The notes: generated by a model not told the origin, from the sequence alone. A DNA stretch of 64,000 nt from Pseudomonas brassicacearum (GCF_003732265.1 NZ_MOBK01000001.1:1155467-1219466), one strand, 5' to 3'. Positions 25,546-35,487 are shown, counted from the stretch's first letter. Made by a program: numbers and translations.

Positions 25546-26367
25546 ATGCGGTTCCTTGAACTGGCCGGCGTCAACGTACCGGTCATTGGCCAGGGCACCT
25601 GGCACATGGGTGAGGACAGCTCGGCTCGCACGCGTGAAGTCTCGGCCCTGCGCCAGGGCATCGAGCTGGGCATGACGCTGATCGATACCGCGGAAATGTA
25701 CGCTGAAGGCGGCGCCGAGGAAGTGGTTGCGCAAGCCATCAGCGGTCTGCGTGACCAGGTCTTTGTGGTCAGCAAGGTTTATCCGCACAACGCGAGCTGC
25801 CAAGGCATTCCCCAGGCCTGTGAGCGCAGCCTGCGGCGCCTGAAAACCGATTACATCGATTTGTACCTGCTGCACTGGCGCGGCCAGTATCCGCTGGAAG
25901 AAACCGTCGAAGCCTTCGAACGGCTGCGTGAAGACGGCAAGATTGGCCGATGGGGCGTATCCAATTTCGATATGGACGACCTGCACGAACTGCACTCATC
26001 AACCTGCGCCACCAATCAGGTGCTCTATAACCTGGAGGAGCGCGGCATCGAATTTGATTTGCTGCCCTGGAGCCAACAGCATCAGCTGCCCTTGATGGCG
26101 TACTGCCCTATCGGTCAGGGCGGTGAAATGCTGACGCATCCGGCGCTGGTAAAGATTGCCGCCGGTCACGGGGTGACGCCTGCTCAGGTAGCGCTGGCAT
26201 GGATCCTGCGGCAACCCGGCGTGATCGCCATCCCCAAGGCGGTCAAACCTGAACACGTGCAATTGAATGCGCAAGCCGCACAAGTGCGGCTCGAACCCGG
26301 GGATCTGGAGGTGCTGGACCACGCGTTTCACGCGCCACAACACAAACAGCGATTGGCCATGGTCTGA
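25546..26367 (+). CDS. Aldo-keto reductase
   Basis: 273 residues; ACAGGAGGTTTTC precedes the ATG. The (beta/alpha)8 AKR tetrad is visible: Asp and Tyr in LIDTAEMYAEGGAEE, Lys in FVVSKVYPHNAS and His in LYLLHWRGQYPLEE. Cofactor-site elements are WGVSNFDMDDL and VIAIPKAVKPEHVQLN. The end HAPQHKQRLAMV is usual for the YeaE-like group. It would reduce methylglyoxal or other aldehydes with NADPH; the true substrate is unknown. Cytoplasmic, single gene followed by DUF1810. Confidence 0.9.
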   Translation: MRFLELAGVNVPVIGQGTWHMGEDSSARTREVSALRQGIELGMTLIDTAEMYAEGGAEEVVAQAISGLRDQVFVVSKVYPHNASCQGIPQACERSLRRLKTDYIDLYLLHWRGQYPLEETVEAFERLREDGKIGRWGVSNFDMDDLHELHSSTCATNQVLYNLEERGIEFDLLPWSQQHQLPLMAYCPIGQGGEMLTHPALVKIAAGHGVTPAQVALAWILRQPGVIAIPKAVKPEHVQLNAQAAQVRLEPGDLEVLDHAFHAPQHKQRLAMV

Positions 26368-26397
26368 GCCATCGTCGTATTGTCTGAGGGTTTCTGC

Positions 26398-26868
26398 ATG
26401 CGAAGCACCGATCCGCTCGATGCTTTTAACTTGCCACGTTTCGTCCAGGCTCAAGACCCGGTCTTTGAGTGGGTTCAGGAAGAACTGAGTGCCGGACAAA
26501 AACGCCGTCACTGGATGTGGTTCATTTTTCCGCAGCTGGCCGGGTTGGGCGGCAGCGAAATGTCCCGATACTTTGCCATTCGCTCCGAAAAGGAAGCCGT
26601 GGCGTATCTGGAGCATCCACTGCTGGGTCCACGATTGCGTACGTGTACGCAATTGGTCCTGAACGTCAAACAGCGCTCGATCACCGAGATTTTCGGCCAT
26701 CCCGACGACCTGAAATTCCATTCTTCGATGACGCTGTTTGCCCAGATCGCACCGGATGACAGCCTTTTTCATCGGGCGCTGGAGCAGTATTTCCACGGCA
26801 TACCGGATGACTGGACATTGTCGTTGCTGGACTTAAAACAGGCCCATTTGCCCACCAATCAGGGTTGA
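26398..26868 (+). CDS. DUF1810 family protein
   Basis: 156 residues from [26 protein letters not shown] lies upstream. Family marks are [36 protein letters not shown] and [22 protein letters not shown]1810 proteins are small calpastatin-like cytoplasmic proteins with no settled function. The last 36 bases overlap the 3' end of the convergent polB gene. Confidence 0.88.
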   Translation: MRSTDPLDAFNLPRFVQAQDPVFEWVQEELSAGQKRRHWMWFIFPQLAGLGGSEMSRYFAIRSEKEAVAYLEHPLLGPRLRTCTQLVLNVKQRSITEIFGHPDDLKFHSSMTLFAQIAPDDSLFHRALEQYFHGIPDDWTLSLLDLKQAHLPTNQG

Positions 26869-29196
26869 GAAGTCGTCGTCGACAAACGGCAGGATTGCGT
26901 CCGCCACCGGTTGCAGTTGCCGGGTGACGTAATGGTCGTAGTCGATGGGGACGCTGCGGATCTCCAGCGGTTCGGGCCCGGCGACGGTGATCACGTAGCT
27001 GATCCAGCCGCCGTTCTGGTACTGGCGCGGACGGCCCTGGCGGTCGTTGAAGTCATCGGCTATGCGCGCGGCACGTACGTGGGGCGGCACATTGCGCTCG
27101 TAGTCGTCGAGGGTACGACGCAGGCGCTTGCGGTAGATCAGGCGGTCGTCGAACTCGCCGGCCAGGGTCTTTTGCACATAATCGCGCACGTAATCCTGAT
27201 ACGGCTGGCGGTGGAAGATCCGCGAGTACAGCTCCTGCTGGAATTGCCGGGCCAGTGGCGACCAGTCGGTGCGCACGGTTTCCAGGCCTTTGTAGACCAT
27301 TTCATCCGTGCCATCGGCGCGAGTAACCAGACCGGCGTAACGCTTCTTGCTGCCCTCCTCCGCGCCTCGAATGGTCGGCATCAGAAAGCGTTTGTAGTGG
27401 GTTTCGAACTGCAATTCCAAGGCACTTTCCAACCCGTATTCGGCTTGCACATGTTCGCGCCACCACTGGTTGACGTGGTCGACCAGTGCGTGGCCGATCT
27501 GCGCGGCCTCCTCCTGACCGTGAGCGCGGCGCAGCCAGACGAAGGTCGAGTCGGTGTCGCCATAAATGACCGTGTGGCCCTGGGCTTCGATCAGTTGCCG
27601 GGTGCGCAGCATGATCTCGTGGCCGCGCAAGGTAATCGACGAGGCCAGGCGTGTGTCGAAGAAACGGCAGCCGCTGGAGCCGAGCACACCGTAGAAGGCA
27701 TTCATGATGATCTTCAGCGCCTGGGACAGCGGTGCGTTGTGTTCGCGCTTGGCGGTTTCCCGGCCTTCGGCGACCCGGGCGACGATGGCGGGCAGGCAAT
27801 GGCGGGTTCTGGAAAAACGCGCCCCGCGAAAACCCGGGACGGAGTCGCTGTCGTCAGGATGCTGCAAGCCTTCGATCAGCCCGACCGGGTCGATCAGGAA
27901 CGTACGGATGATCGACGGATAGAGGCTTTTGTAGTCGAGCACCAGCACCGATTCGTACAGGCCCGGTTGCGAGTCCATGACAAAACCGCCGGGGCTGGCT
28001 TGCGGTGACTTGCCGCCCAGGTTCGGCGCCACAAAACCCTGGCGGTGCATCAGCGGCATGTACAGGTGAGTGAACGCCGCCACCGAACCACCGCTGCGGT
28101 CCGCTGGCAAACCGGTGACGCTGGCGCGCTCCAGCAGGAAGGTCAGCAGTTCGGTCTTGGCGAAAATCCGTGTGACCAGTTCGCAATCCTTGAGGTTGTA
28201 GGTGGCGAGGGCCGGTTTGTCCTCCGCGAACATGCGGTTGATTTCGTCCATGCGCTGGTACGGCGTGCTGATCGCCTTGCCCTCACCGAGCAAGGTTTGC
28301 GCGACGTTTTCCAGGCTGAACGAGGGAAAGTTCCAGGTCGCCGAGCGCAGGGATTCGATGCCGTCGATGATCAGGCGCCCCGCGGCTGCCGCGAAGTAAT
28401 GGTTGCGGCTGCCGTGTTCGCGCCACTGCATCTCTTCGCCGCCGCGCCCAAGCTTGAGCGGTACGCCCAGGCGCCGGGCGTGCTCGTGGAGGACGCGCAA
28501 ATCGAACTGCACGACGTTCCAGCCGATGATCGCGTCCGGGTCATGGCGGGCAAACCATTCGTTGAGCTTTTTCAGGAGCACGGTTCGCGAGTCGCAGTAT
28601 TCGAGCTGGAAGTCCACCGCGCTGGCGTCGCCATTGGGCGGCCCGAGCATGTACACCTGGCGCTCGCCGCAGCCTTCCAGGGCAATGGAATACAACTCGC
28701 CCTGTTCGGTGGTTTCGATGTCCAGCGAGACCAGCCGCAGGTTGGGCCGGTAGGTCGGGTCGGGTTTCATCTGCGCGTTAAGCAGCATACCGTCCGCATC
28801 CGGTGTGCCGCCAAAGATTACCGGCGCCGTGATGAACCGTTCCATCATGTAGCGTTCCGGCGGGCGAACATCGCCCTCAAACATCTCGACGCCGGCCTTG
28901 CGCAACGCCGTTTCCAGACGCATCAACTGACCGTGCTGCTGGCAATACAGGCCGAGCACCGGGCGATGCTCGAAATCCAGCAGGGCCAAAGGCTTGAGCT
29001 CGACGTTTTTCTCGCCGCGCAGCACCTCTTGCGCCTGCTCGCGCTGGGCGGCTGGAATGAACGCCACCGACGGCTGATGAGGCAGGCGGATGCGCCGGGG
29101 ACCGCTGTCGGTCGCCAGCCAGAACTCGACTTCCGTGCCGGCCGCGGTGTCGCGCCAATGCCGGGTCAGGACGAAGGCCTGCTGTAAATCCACCAC
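26833..29196 (-). CDS. polB: DNA polymerase II
   Basis: 787 residues from a GTG ([14 protein letters not shown]) with GAGAGGTTGCA upstream; the family length is about 785. It is a family B polymerase used in translesion synthesis and replication restart. The exonuclease motifs are [19 protein letters not shown] and YNLKDCELV. The polymerase motifs are [36 protein letters not shown] and [12 protein letters not shown]. No obvious LexA box (CTGT-N8-ACAG) is seen in the 200 bases before the gene, so SOS control is not shown here. Confidence 0.95.
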   Translation of the reverse strand: MVDLQQAFVLTRHWRDTAAGTEVEFWLATDSGPRRIRLPHQPSVAFIPAAQREQAQEVLRGEKNVELKPLALLDFEHRPVLGLYCQQHGQLMRLETALRKAGVEMFEGDVRPPERYMMERFITAPVIFGGTPDADGMLLNAQMKPDPTYRPNLRLVSLDIETTEQGELYSIALEGCGERQVYMLGPPNGDASAVDFQLEYCDSRTVLLKKLNEWFARHDPDAIIGWNVVQFDLRVLHEHARRLGVPLKLGRGGEEMQWREHGSRNHYFAAAAGRLIIDGIESLRSATWNFPSFSLENVAQTLLGEGKAISTPYQRMDEINRMFAEDKPALATYNLKDCELVTRIFAKTELLTFLLERASVTGLPADRSGGSVAAFTHLYMPLMHRQGFVAPNLGGKSPQASPGGFVMDSQPGLYESVLVLDYKSLYPSIIRTFLIDPVGLIEGLQHPDDSDSVPGFRGARFSRTRHCLPAIVARVAEGRETAKREHNAPLSQALKIIMNAFYGVLGSSGCRFFDTRLASSITLRGHEIMLRTRQLIEAQGHTVIYGDTDSTFVWLRRAHGQEEAAQIGHALVDHVNQWWREHVQAEYGLESALELQFETHYKRFLMPTIRGAEEGSKKRYAGLVTRADGTDEMVYKGLETVRTDWSPLARQFQQELYSRIFHRQPYQDYVRDYVQKTLAGEFDDRLIYRKRLRRTLDDYERNVPPHVRAARIADDFNDRQGRPRQYQNGGWISYVITVAGPEPLEIRSVPIDYDHYVTRQLQPVADAILPFVDDDFSTLIGGQMGLF

Positions 29197-29401
29197 TGCA
29201 ACCTCTCGTTTTGATTCAGGTCGCAATTCTACGCGTCATCGAAACATAAAACCTGTGGGACTTACTGAGCCCTTGGATCATGTTTATCGAAGAAAAACTG
29301 CTGAATGGCGTTTTTTGAGTGTTATCTGCCGCTTTCTCCCTTGCCCTCAGCGCTTGGGTCTACGATTCTTCAAGGACAACGACAACACCCGAGAAGCCAC
29401 C

Positions 29402-29842
29402 ATGAAAACCGTCGCCCAACTGCTCAAGCTCAAAGATCAGAAGAATCAGGAAGTGCACCAGATCAAACCTGATCACATGGTGCTGGAAGCGCTGATGAAG
29501 ATGGCCGAGAAAAACGTCGGCGCCTTGCTGGTGGTGGAAAATGACAAGGTGGTGGGCATCATCAGTGAACGTGATTACGCACGCAAACTGGTGCTGCATG
29601 GCCGTTCTTCGGTGGGCACGCCGGTGCGCGACATTATGGTTTCCAATGTGATCACCGTGGACACCCATCAAACCGTCGATACCTGCCTGGGCATCATGTC
29701 CGACAGACGCCTGCGCCACCTGCCGGTGGTGGAGGACGGCAAGTTGATTGGCTTGCTGTCGATCGGCGACCTGGTCAAGGAAGCGATTGCCGAACAGGCG
29801 GAACTGATTCGCCAGCTGGAGCAGTACATCCGCGGCGAGTAA
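29402..29842 (+). CDS. CBS domain pair protein
   Basis: 146 residues. Two CBS domains fill the protein: residues 15-75 (VHQIKPDHMVLEALMKMAEKNVGALLVVENDKVVGIISERDYARKL) and 80-135 (VRDIMVSNVITVDTHQTVDTCLGIMSDRRLRHLPVVEDGKLIGLLSIGDL). The C-terminus is a short helix. CBS pairs bind adenine nucleotides, and small stand-alone ones act as energy or redox sensors. No partner gene is adjacent. Confidence 0.9.
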   Translation: MKTVAQLLKLKDQKNQEVHQIKPDHMVLEALMKMAEKNVGALLVVENDKVVGIISERDYARKLVLHGRSSVGTPVRDIMVSNVITVDTHQTVDTCLGIMSDRRLRHLPVVEDGKLIGLLSIGDLVKEAIAEQAELIRQLEQYIRGE

Positions 29843-29864
29843 TCCGGAGACACCCTGGATCAAA

Positions 29865-29954
29865 TGTAGGAGCGGGCTTGCTCGCGAAGAGGCAGTGTCA
29901 GTCGACATCAATGTTGAATGACCGTCCGCATTCGCGAGCAAGCCCGCTCCCACA
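29865..29954. repeat. REPIN
   Basis: Inverted GTAGGAGCGGGCTTGCTCGC / GCGAGCAAGCCCGCTCCCAC arms between the CBS gene and the convergent glutathione transferase gene. Confidence 0.95.
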
Positions 29955-29969
29955 TTCAAACTTCAGTGT

Positions 29970-30593
29970 TCACACGGGCCAATGCCGGGCGAAGACCGGC
30001 GCCAGTGTCGGGTGCCGGTCGATGCGCTCCAGCCACGCGAAAAAACCGGGACGGGCGTTGCGTAAATGCTCCCGGCTGCCGGCCCACCTCGACACCACCG
30101 CCGCCAGCACATCCAGCGCGCCCGGCGTCTCATCCCCCAGATACAGCTCGCCGGAAAACTGATCGGCAAACAACTCCCAGCTCCAGTGCAATCGCGAGCG
30201 AGCGCCGGCCATGAGGTTTTGCCTGGACGCCTCATCCGTCTCGGCCAACCAGCGTTCGGGGTAATCGATGATGCCAATGGCCGCGTAGCAATTACTGACG
30301 ATGTACGTGAGGCCGCGGATCGCCTGATCGCGGTCAGCGGCCAATGTTGGCAACAGGTTCGACTTGGGAAAGGTCAGCCCGAGATGGATCAGGATCGCCG
30401 CACTTTCGGTCAGGATGCTGCCATCGGGCAGTTGCAGCGTCGGGATCTGCTTGAGCCGGTTGAGCTTCTCCAGTGCCTGGGCCGCCTCCGAGGACAACTC
30501 GACGTCGATGAAGCGGTAAGGAATTTCGCACAGCTCCAGCGCCGCTTCTATCGCTGCCGCGCCGGAGTTCTGGTGTCCATAGAGTTGATACAT
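29970..30593 (-). CDS. Glutathione S-transferase family protein
   Basis: 207 residues. The thioredoxin-like N-terminal domain starts MYQLYGHQNSGAAAIEAALE and has the cis-proline and glutathione-site segment LKQIPTLQLPDGSILTESAAILIHLG. The C-terminal helical domain has YIVSNCYAAIGIIDYPERW and RPGFFAWLERIDRHPTLAPVF. Probably cytoplasmic and detoxifying; the substrate is unknown. Single gene. Confidence 0.88.
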   Translation of the reverse strand: MYQLYGHQNSGAAAIEAALELCEIPYRFIDVELSSEAAQALEKLNRLKQIPTLQLPDGSILTESAAILIHLGLTFPKSNLLPTLAADRDQAIRGLTYIVSNCYAAIGIIDYPERWLAETDEASRQNLMAGARSRLHWSWELFADQFSGELYLGDETPGALDVLAAVVSRWAGSREHLRNARPGFFAWLERIDRHPTLAPVFARHWPV

Positions 30594-30854
30594 GGTGCGG
30601 CCTCCTGGCGAGACGAGAATGGGGTCATTAGAGGCGTCACCTGCCGGTCGTGGTGATCCAGCTAATCAGTGTAGAAGCGTCGATCCCGCCTACCCGCACC
30701 ATCCGACGACTGAACCATCACGCCCGCGTGGGGCAACTCACAAGGTCTATCAATACTGTCGATGTTCACCATCACATCAATGAAGTTCTCATAAAAAATC
30801 CTCGGCGTAACATCCGCTCCATACCAACTCATAAACACCCCGGAGCACACCATC

Positions 30855-31217
30855 ATGAAACGCCAAACTATCCTCGCTATCGCTTTCTCGGTCTTTGCAG
30901 TTAACGCTTTTGCCGCAACCTCTGCTCAACCTGTGGTCGCTGAAGGCGGCTCGGATCGTCTGATTGAAAGCCGTGTGGCTGAAGGTGGTTCGGATCGTTT
31001 GATCGAAAATCGTGTTGCCGCTGATGGTTCCGACCGTCTGATCGAAAACCGCGTTGCCGCTGATGGTTCCGACCGTTTGATCGAAAACCGCGTAGCTGCT
31101 GATGGTTCGGATCACCTGATCGAAAACCGCGTAGCCGCTGATGGTTCCGACCGTTTGATGCAGAACCGCGTTGCCGAAGGTGGTTCCGACCGTTTGATCG
31201 AAAGCCGCGCCGCATAA
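30855..31217 (+). CDS. Secreted protein made of seven 13-residue repeats
   Basis: 120 residues. A signal peptide (MKRQTILAIAFSVFAVNAFA) and a short ATSAQPV linker are followed by seven tandem copies of V-A-[ED]-[GA]-G-S-D-R-L-I-E-[NS]-R and a final AA. The 39-base repeats differ mostly at silent or conservative positions. Similar proteins in pseudomonads carry the vague label phage infection protein; that name has no support in this sequence. Regular charged repeats suggest a periplasmic fibre or solenoid. CGGAGCACACCATC precedes the ATG and a terminator follows. Confidence 0.82.
   Translation: MKRQTILAIAFSVFAVNAFAATSAQPVVAEGGSDRLIESRVAEGGSDRLIENRVAADGSDRLIENRVAADGSDRLIENRVAADGSDHLIENRVAADGSDRLMQNRVAEGGSDRLIESRAA
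30936..31208 (+). repeat. Seven tandem 39-base coding repeats
   Basis: Seven in-frame units encode the 13-residue repeat described for the host gene. The central copies are nearly identical (GCTGATGGTTCCGACCGT core), which indicates recent expansion or homogenisation. Confidence 0.9.
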
Positions 31218-31245
31218 ATGCAGGGCTTTACCGCAGTACTCAATG

Positions 31246-31277
31246 AAAAACCCGGCCTGACCCGCCGGGTTTTTTTA
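31246..31277. terminator. Rho-independent terminator
   Basis: AAACCCGGC and GCCGGGTTT pair around a short loop, with A5 on the left and T7 on the right. It serves the repeat-protein gene and the convergent DUF1615 gene. Confidence 0.92.
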
Positions 31278-31297
31278 CGCCTTTCGTTTGATCAGGG

Positions 31298-32392
31298 TTA
31301 CTGGCCAGCCCGTTTCATGCAGCGCTGATAACGCTCATCGACCCGTTTGGCAAACCATGCAGTGGTGAGCTTGCGGGTGATTTTCGGGCTTTGCAGTTCG
31401 ATTCCCGGCAACACGGCACGAGGCAATGCCCTGCCCTCGGCCTGATCGGCCAACGCGAACACTCGCCGGTAGAGTTCCGTCTCCTCGAATTGAAGACTTT
31501 TTCCCTCCTCCAATTGATTGCGAATGGTCGTATTGCGCATCCCCAACTGCTTGCCGAGGCTACGCACCGCCACTTCCGTGGTGCCGGGCATGATCGAGTC
31601 ATAGCGGACCAGGTCGCCATCCAGCGCCAACGGGATGCCTGACACGCGGTTCAACGCGTTCTGAAACGCCGCATTGCGGCTGGCGTACCAACCGGCATTG
31701 AAATCAGCGAAGCGATACAGCGGTTGTGTGTAGCTCACCGGGTAACCCAGCAAGTGGGCGATGCCGAAGTACATGCCGCCGCGCCGAGTGAATACCTCAT
31801 GGCGAATCGAGCCTTGCACCGGATACGGATAGTCCTTCGCCTGCTGTTCGGCGAACTCGATACTGACTTGCATCGGTCCGGCGGTGTGTACCGGATTGAA
31901 GCCACCGAACAGGGTTTTGCCCAAGGGCACCATGCCAATGAAGTCATCGAAAATCGCGCTGAGCTCCTTTTCACTGCGCGCGGCGTTGAGGCGGTCGCTG
32001 TAGCTTTTGCCGTTGGGTGATTTCACCTGCAACGCGCCGCTGATCAACAGGCTGGGGATGTGGACTTTAGCGGCGCGACGGTCGATTTCGTCCCGAGCGA
32101 TCTTGCCCAGGCCTGGCACAGGCGGGTCGACCTGGAAGGTGGATTCCTGCTCGGTCACGGCGAGCACCGAACACAGGTTTTGCGTGGACGGATAGATTTT
32201 CTGGGCGGCGAAGGCGGCGTAGATGTCCGTGGCCCACCCTTGGCGATCCGTGGTTTTGGCCGGCAGCAGGCGCACGATGTCGGCCTTGACCTCGGCGGGC
32301 GCGCGCGCGGGCAATTCCTGCGGGCGCTGAGTGCCGCAACCGGCCAGCAGCAACAGCGCCGCGACACCCATGATCAATCGATTGGCTTGCAT
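31298..32392 (-). CDS. DUF1615 lipoprotein
   Basis: 364 residues with lipobox LLLLAGCGTQ. The body follows DUF1615: LLPAKTTDRQGWATDIYAAFAAQKIYPS, CSVLAVTEQESTFQVDPPVPGL, NPVHTAGPMQVSIEFAE and FTRRGGMYFGIAHLLGYP. The EQEST and TAGPMQVS segments recall lysozyme-like transglycosylase folds (catalytic Glu followed by a GPMQ[VI] strand), so a peptidoglycan-related role is a reasonable guess. Outer-membrane lipoprotein by its lipobox. Single gene. Confidence 0.86.
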   Translation of the reverse strand: MQANRLIMGVAALLLLAGCGTQRPQELPARAPAEVKADIVRLLPAKTTDRQGWATDIYAAFAAQKIYPSTQNLCSVLAVTEQESTFQVDPPVPGLGKIARDEIDRRAAKVHIPSLLISGALQVKSPNGKSYSDRLNAARSEKELSAIFDDFIGMVPLGKTLFGGFNPVHTAGPMQVSIEFAEQQAKDYPYPVQGSIRHEVFTRRGGMYFGIAHLLGYPVSYTQPLYRFADFNAGWYASRNAAFQNALNRVSGIPLALDGDLVRYDSIMPGTTEVAVRSLGKQLGMRNTTIRNQLEEGKSLQFEETELYRRVFALADQAEGRALPRAVLPGIELQSPKITRKLTTAWFAKRVDERYQRCMKRAGQ

Positions 32393-32577
32393 GGTGCTCC
32401 ATCAAATCCGTTGAGCCGGGTTAACCATACGACCAATGGCATGGCGCAGGCTATGACTCCTGCGGCCGCGCGCTGTTCCATCGTCATGGCTGCGGGGCCT
32501 TTTTCCGTTGGGCGGTCAGCCTTCCGGCCGGCGACGACTGAACCATACTTGAGCCAGTCACCGAGGAGGACAGGCTC

Positions 32578-34131
32578 ATGCACCGTAGCGACGTATTGAT
32601 CGTCGGCGCCGGCCCGACCGGGCTGGTCCTGGCGCTGTGGTTGAGCAAACTGGGGATCCGCGTGCGGATTGTCGACAAGACGTCGGCGCCCGGTACCACG
32701 TCGCGTGCGCTGGCGGTGCAGGCGCGGACGCTGGAGCTTTATCGCCAGCTCGACCTCAGCGAAGCTGTGGTGCAAAACGGTCATCGGGTGGCGGGCGCCA
32801 ATTTCTGGGTCAGCGGTGAATCGGTTGCACGATTGCCACTGAGCAACATCGGCGCTGGCCTGACACCTTATTCGTTCATGGAAATCTTTCCACAAGATCA
32901 GCACGAACGACTACTGATCGAGCGTCTTGAAACCTTCGGCATCAAGGTGGAACGCGGCACCGAACTGGAGGCCTTCGAGGAAACCGGCGATGGCATCACC
33001 GCCCACTTGCGCCTGCCCGATGGCCAACAGGAAACCTGCCAGGCGTGTTATCTGGCCGGTTGCGACGGCGCCCGTTCTATCGTGCGTAAAACGCTGGACA
33101 CCGGGTTTCCCGGTGGCACCTACCAACAGATTTTCTACGTGGCGGATGTGCAGGCCAGCGGGCCGGCAATCAACGGTGAACTGCATGTGGACCTTGATGA
33201 AGCGGATTTCCTCGCTGTGTTCCCATTGGCCGGCGAAGGTCGAGCCCGGCTGATCGGCACGGTGCGTGACGAGCGTGACGAGCGTGCCGAACGGGCCGAA
33301 CGGGCCGAAACCTTGCGTTTTGAGGACGTCAGCAGCCGGGCCATCGAGCACATGAAGGTGCAGATCGAACACGTCAACTGGTTCTCGACCTACCGCGTGC
33401 ATCACCGGGTGGCCGATCACTTTCGCACCGGCCGCGCGTTTTTATTGGGCGACGCGGCCCACGTTCACAGCCCGGCCGGTGGCCAGGGCATGAACACCGG
33501 GATTGGCGACGCGATCAACTTGGCGTGGAAATTCGCGGCGGTATTGGGTGGCGCAGCCGAGGCAAAACTGCTCGATACCTATGAAACCGAGCGCATCGCC
33601 TTTGCGCGCAAACTCGTCGCCACCACCGACCGCGTATTCAGTTTCGCCACCGCAGAGGGACGCTTGGCCGATGTGCTGCGAACACGGCTGGCGCCCTTCG
33701 TGATTCCCAAAATGGCCGCGTTCGAAACGTCTCGCGAGTTCCTGTTTCGCACGGTCTCGCAGATCACCCTGAACTATCGCGGCATGCCGTTGAGCACCGG
33801 CGTTGCCGGGCACGTTCACGGCGGCGATCGCCTGCCCTGGGCGCATGATGGCGAGGGCGACAACTTTGAATCGCTGAGAAATCCGACCTGGCAGGTACAC
33901 GTGTATGGCGACACCAGCGACGAAATGATCGCCTGGTGCATCGAGCATCATCTGCCCTTGCATGTGTTTGACTGGCGACCGGCGTTTGAAGCGGCGGGGT
34001 TGGGGCGTAACGGGTTTTACCTGTTGCGCCCGGATACGTATGTGGCGATTGCCGAGACGTGTTCCGATCCGAAGGTGATTGAGCGGTACTTCAAGCACCA
34101 CGGGATCCGGCCCTATTTCGGCACTCCCTGA
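32578..34131 (+). CDS. FAD-dependent aromatic monooxygenase (PheA/TfdB/PHBH family)
   Basis: 517 residues; GAGGAGGACAGGCTC precedes the ATG. FAD motifs are complete: VLIVGAGPTGLVLALWLSKLG (GxGxxG), ACYLAGCDGARSIVRKTL (DG motif) and GRAFLLGDAAHVHSPAGGQGMNTGIGDAINLAWKF (GD motif). A C-terminal thioredoxin-like domain ends in FYLLRPDTYVAI. It would hydroxylate a phenolic or related ring using NAD(P)H. A low-complexity run RDERDERAERAERAE near residue 235 comes from 9-base micro-repeats. No catabolic neighbours identify the substrate. Confidence 0.87.
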   Translation: MHRSDVLIVGAGPTGLVLALWLSKLGIRVRIVDKTSAPGTTSRALAVQARTLELYRQLDLSEAVVQNGHRVAGANFWVSGESVARLPLSNIGAGLTPYSFMEIFPQDQHERLLIERLETFGIKVERGTELEAFEETGDGITAHLRLPDGQQETCQACYLAGCDGARSIVRKTLDTGFPGGTYQQIFYVADVQASGPAINGELHVDLDEADFLAVFPLAGEGRARLIGTVRDERDERAERAERAETLRFEDVSSRAIEHMKVQIEHVNWFSTYRVHHRVADHFRTGRAFLLGDAAHVHSPAGGQGMNTGIGDAINLAWKFAAVLGGAAEAKLLDTYETERIAFARKLVATTDRVFSFATAEGRLADVLRTRLAPFVIPKMAAFETSREFLFRTVSQITLNYRGMPLSTGVAGHVHGGDRLPWAHDGEGDNFESLRNPTWQVHVYGDTSDEMIAWCIEHHLPLHVFDWRPAFEAAGLGRNGFYLLRPDTYVAIAETCSDPKVIERYFKHHGIRPYFGTP

Positions 34132-34147
34132 TTCAACACGGTAAAAA

Positions 34148-34267
34148 TGTGGGAGCGGCGGTGCGACGATTCGACTTGCTCGCGAAGGCGGTGTGTCATT
34201 CAGTACATGTATTGACTGAAACACCGCCTTCGCGAGCAAGTCGAATCGTCGCACCGCCGCTCCCACA
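34148..34267. repeat. Variant REPIN with an extended arm
   Basis: The arms begin GTGGGAGCGG and end CTTGCTCGCGAAGG like the main family. Each contains an extra segment of about 16 bases (CGGTGCGACGATTCGA) that is complementary between the two arms. Confidence 0.92.
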
Positions 34268-34284
34268 GGGGTTAGGTGTTGGGT

Positions 34285-35265
34285 TTAGATCCCGGCCAGG
34301 GCCAGTTCCATCGCGAAGTAGGTAAAGATCAAATCCGCGCCGGCGCGCTTGATCGCCCCCAGGCTTTCGCGCACCACACGGTCCTCATCAATCGCCCCCG
34401 CTTGCGCGGCGAATTTGATCATCGCGTACTCGCCACTGACCTGATACGCCGACAGCGGCAAACGCGAGACCTCGCGGATGTCGCGGATGATATCGAGGTA
34501 GGCGCCGGCCGGCTTGACCATCAGTGCATCCGCGCCTTCCTGTTCGTCCATCAGCGATTCGCGCACCGCTTCGCGGCGGTTCATCGGGTTCATCTGATAG
34601 CTTTTGCGGTCTCCTTTGAGCGCGCTGCCACCGGCTTCACGGAACGGGCCGTAGAGCGCCGACGCGAACTTGGTCGAATAGGCCATGATCGCGGTCTGGC
34701 TGAAACCGGCGGCATCCAGCGCCCGGCGAATCGCCTGGACCTGCCCGTCCATCGCCGCCGACGGGGCAATCACATCGGCACCGGCCCGAGCAGCGGCCAC
34801 GGCTTGCTTGCCGAGGTTGATCAGGGTCTGGTCGTTGTCGACTTCGTGGTTGTGCATCACGCCGCAATGGCCGTGGTCGGTGTATTCGCAGAAGCACGTG
34901 TCGGACATCACGATCATTTCCGGCACCGCATCCTTGGCGATCCGCGACATGCGCGACACCAGTCCATTGTCATTCCAGGTGTCGCTGCCGCTGCTGTCCA
35001 GATGATGCGAGACGCCGAAGGTCATGACCGACTTGATGCCGGCGCGGGCGTAGCGCTCGATCTCGCCGGCCAGTTTCGACTCCGGAATGCGCATCACGCC
35101 GGGCATGCTTTTGATTGGCACGAAGTCGTCGATTTCTTCCTCGACGAAAATCGGCAGTACCAGGTCGTTCAGGCTGAACTCGGTTTCCTGGAACAGGCTG
35201 CGCAGGCTCGCATTGCGGCGCAGACGGCGTGGACGTGCTTCGGGGAACTGGCTGGACATGGGCAT
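34285..35265 (-). CDS. hemB: Porphobilinogen synthase, zinc-type (HemB paralogue)
   Basis: 326 residues. The enzyme joins two 5-aminolevulinate molecules. The metal site is [14 protein letters not shown] (Cys124, Cys126, Cys134), the zinc-binding triad of E. coli-type HemB. The main HemB of P. aeruginosa has an aspartate-rich, zinc-free site (DPFTTHGQDG). Schiff-base lysines are in YSTKFAS (199) and MVKPAG (251). So this is probably a second, zinc-dependent HemB of the strain rather than the usual one. It stands alone between REP elements. Confidence 0.9.
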   Translation of the reverse strand: MPMSSQFPEARPRRLRRNASLRSLFQETEFSLNDLVLPIFVEEEIDDFVPIKSMPGVMRIPESKLAGEIERYARAGIKSVMTFGVSHHLDSSGSDTWNDNGLVSRMSRIAKDAVPEMIVMSDTCFCEYTDHGHCGVMHNHEVDNDQTLINLGKQAVAAARAGADVIAPSAAMDGQVQAIRRALDAAGFSQTAIMAYSTKFASALYGPFREAGGSALKGDRKSYQMNPMNRREAVRESLMDEQEGADALMVKPAGAYLDIIRDIREVSRLPLSAYQVSGEYAMIKFAAQAGAIDEDRVVRESLGAIKRAGADLIFTYFAMELALAGI

Positions 35266-35398
35266 TCCTGAAAAACGGAGGATGAGACTAACGTCTAGGG
35301 GAGAAGCTTATGCCTTGCGCGGTGCAAGGCACAAACCTCAGGCACGGAACAAACCCTTACCGGTTCGGCAATAATCCCCCGAGACCAACACAAAACCC

Positions 35399-35487
35399 TG
35401 TGGGAGCGAGCCTGCTCGCGAAAGCGGTGTTTCAGTCAAATAAATGTTGGCTGTCACGACGCCTTCGCGAGCAGGCTCGCTCCCACA
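35399..35487. repeat. REPIN
   Basis: Inverted TGTGGGAGCGAGCCTGCTCG arms with a spacer of about 35 bases, upstream of hemB and downstream of the PhzF gene. Confidence 0.95.

Noticed and set aside
29197..29401. LexA box upstream of polB
   Set aside because: No CTGT-N8-ACAG sequence is present in the gap, so SOS control cannot be claimed.
30936..31208. 39-base repeats as a possible CRISPR array
   Set aside because: They are contiguous, in frame and encode a regular secreted protein. There are no spacers or cas genes.
30855..31217. Naming the repeat protein a phage infection protein
   Set aside because: The label is used for similar proteins, but nothing in the sequence supports a phage-related function.
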